A stretch of DNA of 64,000 nt, taken from Pseudomonas mendocina. Lineage in GTDB: Bacteria > Pseudomonadota > Gammaproteobacteria > Pseudomonadales > Pseudomonadaceae. A model generated the notes under the pieces. That model was not told where the DNA came from. It did no database searches and saw only the letters and a list, made by a program, of their open reading frames with translations. The stretch lies in NCBI GenBank assembly GCA_037482215.1, contig CP148074.1, positions 3,224,001 through 3,288,000 on the forward strand, given 5' to 3'. The position numbers and the translations under genes are program-made. Shown piece after piece: positions 61,451 to 64,000 of the stretch (position 1 is the stretch's first letter; each line of letters begins with the position of its first letter).

Positions 61451-61554
61451 TTCAAAGCTGCCTCAGCCCGTGAAGGGCGCCCATTAAACATACAACTACA
61501 GCCAAGGCTCATAGGGCGTGCATCGAGCCTTGGCACCTGCTGTTAAGACGACCT

Positions 61555-64000
61555 TTACAGGCCCTGCTCAACGAACCCTTTAACCAACTCCAGGGCACCG
61601 TCCAGTGCCGCTGCGTCAGTACCACCACCTTGCGCCATATCCGGGCGGCCACCGCCCTTCCCGCCTACAGCCGCAGCCGCCTGCTTCATCAGGTCACCGG
61701 CTTTGAGCTTGCTGGTCAGGTCCTGGGTTACACCGGCAACCAGCACGACTTTTTCGTCCTGAATACCACCAAGCAGAATCACTGCGCTGCCCAGTTTGTT
61801 CTTCAACTGGTCAACCATTGCCAGCAGTGCTTTGCCATCAAGGCCGTCCAGACGTGCACTCAATACCTTGGCACCCTTGATCTCGACAGCAGAGCCAGCC
61901 AGATCGTTACCTGCTGCGCTGGCAGCTTTGGCTTTCAGTTGCTCCAGCTCTTTTTCCAGCTGGCGGTTGCGTTCAAGCACAGCACCCAGCTTATCCAGCA
62001 GGTTGTCGCGGTTACCTTTTACCAGCGTTGCGGCTTCCTTGAGCTGCTCTTCAGCGGAATTCAGATAATTCAGAGCCGCGGCACCGGTGACCGCCTCAAT
62101 ACGGCGAACACCCGCAGCCACACCGCCTTCGCTGATAATTTTGAACAGGCCGATATCACCAGTGCGCTTAACGTGAGTACCGCCACACAGTTCAACCGAG
62201 AAATCCCCGCCCATGCTCAGTACGCGAACCTGATCGCCATACTTCTCGCCGAAAAGCGCCATGGCGCCCTTGGCCTTAGCGGTTTCGATATCAGTTTCAA
62301 GGGTCTCGACATCGCTATTGGCACGAACCTCACGGTTAACGATATCTTCCAGGGCTTTGATCTGCTCAGCGGTTACAGCCTCAAAATGACTGAAGTCGAA
62401 ACGCAGACGCTGGCTGTTAACCAATGAGCCCTTCTGGGTCACGTGCTCACCCAACACCTGACGCAGTGCAGCGTGCAGCAGGTGAGTGGCGGAGTGGTTC
62501 AGGGCCGTTGCTTGACGAACAGACGCGTCAGCTTCAGCCTTAACTGAAGTCCCCACGCTCAAACCGCCTTTAACCGCTACGCCATGATGCAGGAAAGCAC
62601 CGCCGACTTTGGTGGTGTCACGCACATCAAAGCGAACACCGGCGCTTTCCAGGTAGCCGCAATCCCCAACCTGACCACCAGACTCGGCGTAGAACGGAGT
62701 CTGATCCAGCACCACAACACCCTCTTCGCCTTCACTCAGGCTATCTACAGCTGCACCATCTTTAAACAGAGCGATAATTTTGCCGCTGCCACTGGTGCCG
62801 GTGTAGCCCAGGAAGTTGGTGTCGCTGTCTACTTTAACCAGCGAGTTGTAATCCATACCGAAGGAGCTGGCGGAACGGGCACGCTCACGCTGAGCCTGCA
62901 TTTCACGCTCAAAGCCTTCTTCATCCAGGGTCAGCTCACGCTCACGGGCGATATCACCGGTGAGGTCCATCGGGAAACCGTAAGTGTCGTACAGCTTGAA
63001 GATCACGTCGCCCGGAATCACGCTACCTTTCAGCTCAGCCAGATCCTGTTCAAGAATCTTCAGGCCCTGCTCCAGGGTCTTGGCGAACTGCTCTTCTTCA
63101 GTTTTCAGGACGCGCTCAATATGAGCTTGCTGCTGCTTGAGCTCAGGGAACGCTTCGCCCATTTCCGCGACCAGTGCGGCCACGATCTGATAGAAGAAGC
63201 TGCCTTTAGCGCCCAACTTATTACCGTGGCGGCAAGCACGACGAATGATACGGCGCAGCACATAGCCACGGCCTTCATTGGAAGGCGTTACGCCATCAGC
63301 GATCAGGAAGCTGCAAGAACGGATGTGGTCAGCCACCACTTTCAGCGAAGCTTGCCCTTCGTTTGCACAACCGATTGCTTTAGCGGCTGCGGTCAGCAGG
63401 TTCTGGAACAGGTCGATCTCGTAGTTCGAGTTAACGTGTTGCAGCACAGCACTGATGCGCTCCAGCCCCATGCCGGTGTCCACGCTCGGCGCAGGCAGCG
63501 GGTGCAGAACGCCGTCAGCAGTGCGATTGAACTGCATGAATACGTTGTTCCAGATTTCGATGTAACGGTCACCGTCTTCTTCCGGTGAGCCGGGTGGGCC
63601 GCCCCAGATGTGGTCGCCGTGGTCGAAGAAAATCTCGGTGCACGGGCCGCACGGGCCGGTATCGCCCATCGCCCAGAAGTTATCCGAAGCGTAAGGGGCA
63701 CCTTTGTTGTCGCCGATGCGGATCATGCGCTCAGCCGGAACGCCAATTTCTTTGTTCCAGATGTCGTAGGCTTCGTCATCAGTGGCGTAAACCGTCACCC
63801 AGAGCTTTTCTTTGGGCAGGTTCAGCCATTTGTCGCCGGTTAGGAATTCCCAGGCGTAATGAATGGCATCACGCTTGAAATAGTCCCCGAAGCTGAAGTT
63901 ACCCAGCATTTCGAAGAAAGTGTGGTGACGCGCCGTGTAGCCGACGTTTTCCAGGTCGTTGTGCTTACCGCCTGCGCGGACACATTTCTGGCTGGTGGTC
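61555..64000 (-). CDS. alaS: alanyl-tRNA synthetase, N-terminus outside the window
   Basis: Charges tRNA-Ala and edits Ser/Gly-tRNA-Ala. The frame is open to the window edge ([37 protein letters not shown]), so about 70 N-terminal residues are missing. Seen are the remaining catalytic domain ([20 protein letters not shown]), the editing domain with zinc-type motifs [12 protein letters not shown] and [15 protein letters not shown], a coiled-coil region ([20 protein letters not shown]) and the Gly-rich C-Ala end ([15 protein letters not shown]). Order alaS-lysC-csrA is as in P. aeruginosa. Confidence 0.98.
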   Translation of the reverse strand, partial: TTSQKCVRAGGKHNDLENVGYTARHHTFFEMLGNFSFGDYFKRDAIHYAWEFLTGDKWLNLPKEKLWVTVYATDDEAYDIWNKEIGVPAERMIRIGDNKGAPYASDNFWAMGDTGPCGPCTEIFFDHGDHIWGGPPGSPEEDGDRYIEIWNNVFMQFNRTADGVLHPLPAPSVDTGMGLERISAVLQHVNSNYEIDLFQNLLTAAAKAIGCANEGQASLKVVADHIRSCSFLIADGVTPSNEGRGYVLRRIIRRACRHGNKLGAKGSFFYQIVAALVAEMGEAFPELKQQQAHIERVLKTEEEQFAKTLEQGLKILEQDLAELKGSVIPGDVIFKLYDTYGFPMDLTGDIARERELTLDEEGFEREMQAQRERARSASSFGMDYNSLVKVDSDTNFLGYTGTSGSGKIIALFKDGAAVDSLSEGEEGVVVLDQTPFYAESGGQVGDCGYLESAGVRFDVRDTTKVGGAFLHHGVAVKGGLSVGTSVKAEADASVRQATALNHSATHLLHAALRQVLGEHVTQKGSLVNSQRLRFDFSHFEAVTAEQIKALEDIVNREVRANSDVETLETDIETAKAKGAMALFGEKYGDQVRVLSMGGDFSVELCGGTHVKRTGDIGLFKIISEGGVAAGVRRIEAVTGAAALNYLNSAEEQLKEAATLVKGNRDNLLDKLGAVLERNRQLEKELEQLKAKAASAAGNDLAGSAVEIKGAKVLSARLDGLDGKALLAMVDQLKNKLGSAVILLGGIQDEKVVLVAGVTQDLTSKLKAGDLMKQAAAAVGGKGGGRPDMAQGGGTDAAALDGALELVKGFVEQGL

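Overview
The window is a Pseudomonas chromosome segment that carries a multidrug-resistance block and a mobile genomic island on its left third. The genus call rests on the alaS-lysC-csrA(rsmA)-tRNA-Ser-tRNA-Arg order at the right end, an amrZ-type ribbon-helix-helix gene, a complete gsp type II secretion operon and a complete phn C-P lyase operon. The species cannot be named from the sequence alone.

Region 1 (1-7361) is a resistance block. It holds the 3' end of an ISCR3-like (IS91-group) transposase with its oriIS, a LysR gene cut by that element, tetA(G)/tetR(G), floR, and a class 1 integron read leftwards from intI1 with two cassettes, dfrB and aac(6')-II. It ends at the 25-bp integron terminal repeat IRi. 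The ISCR3-lysR-tetA(G)-tetR-floR order resembles Salmonella genomic island 1. Here floR sits directly behind the last cassette attC, with a cmlA-type translational attenuator between them and no visible qacEdelta1/sul1.

Region 2 (7494-21349) is a 13.9-kb integrative island. It is bounded by an 18-bp direct repeat that matches the 3' end of a glycine-type tRNA. Matching pairs of putative integrase arm sites lie about 75 bp inside each end. It encodes a tyrosine integrase, RNase HI, KilA-N and Bro-N antirepressor-like proteins and several small proteins. Its most interesting cargo is a four-gene overlapping operon, hxsA-hxsD-hxsB-hxsC, the His-Xaa-Ser system: a small exported-looking protein ending in tandem His-Ala-Ser units, a small partner protein and two radical SAM enzymes. 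A small secreted-protein pseudogene with three in-frame amber codons follows it. The rest is a MITE-like element, IS3 remnants flanking a cupin gene, a serine recombinase and an unrecognised 292-residue protein.

Region 3 (21350-64000) is core chromosome. It starts with a NarL-type response regulator and a BvgS-like hybrid kinase. A secreted AA10 lytic polysaccharide monooxygenase, a cytochrome b561 and gspCDEFGHIJKLM follow, so a secreted redox enzyme, a membrane haem protein and a secretion machine are adjacent. After a duplicated 332-bp non-coding repeat come gdhA, tRNA-Arg(CCT), a GNAT gene, a fused indolepyruvate:ferredoxin oxidoreductase with a divergent Lrp-type regulator, the phnCDEFGHIJKLMNP operon with an upstream Pho-box-like site, amrZ, mgtE, a secreted DUF4124/BamE-like protein, three tandem tRNA-Arg(ACG), tRNA-Ser(GCT), csrA, lysC and the 3' part of alaS.
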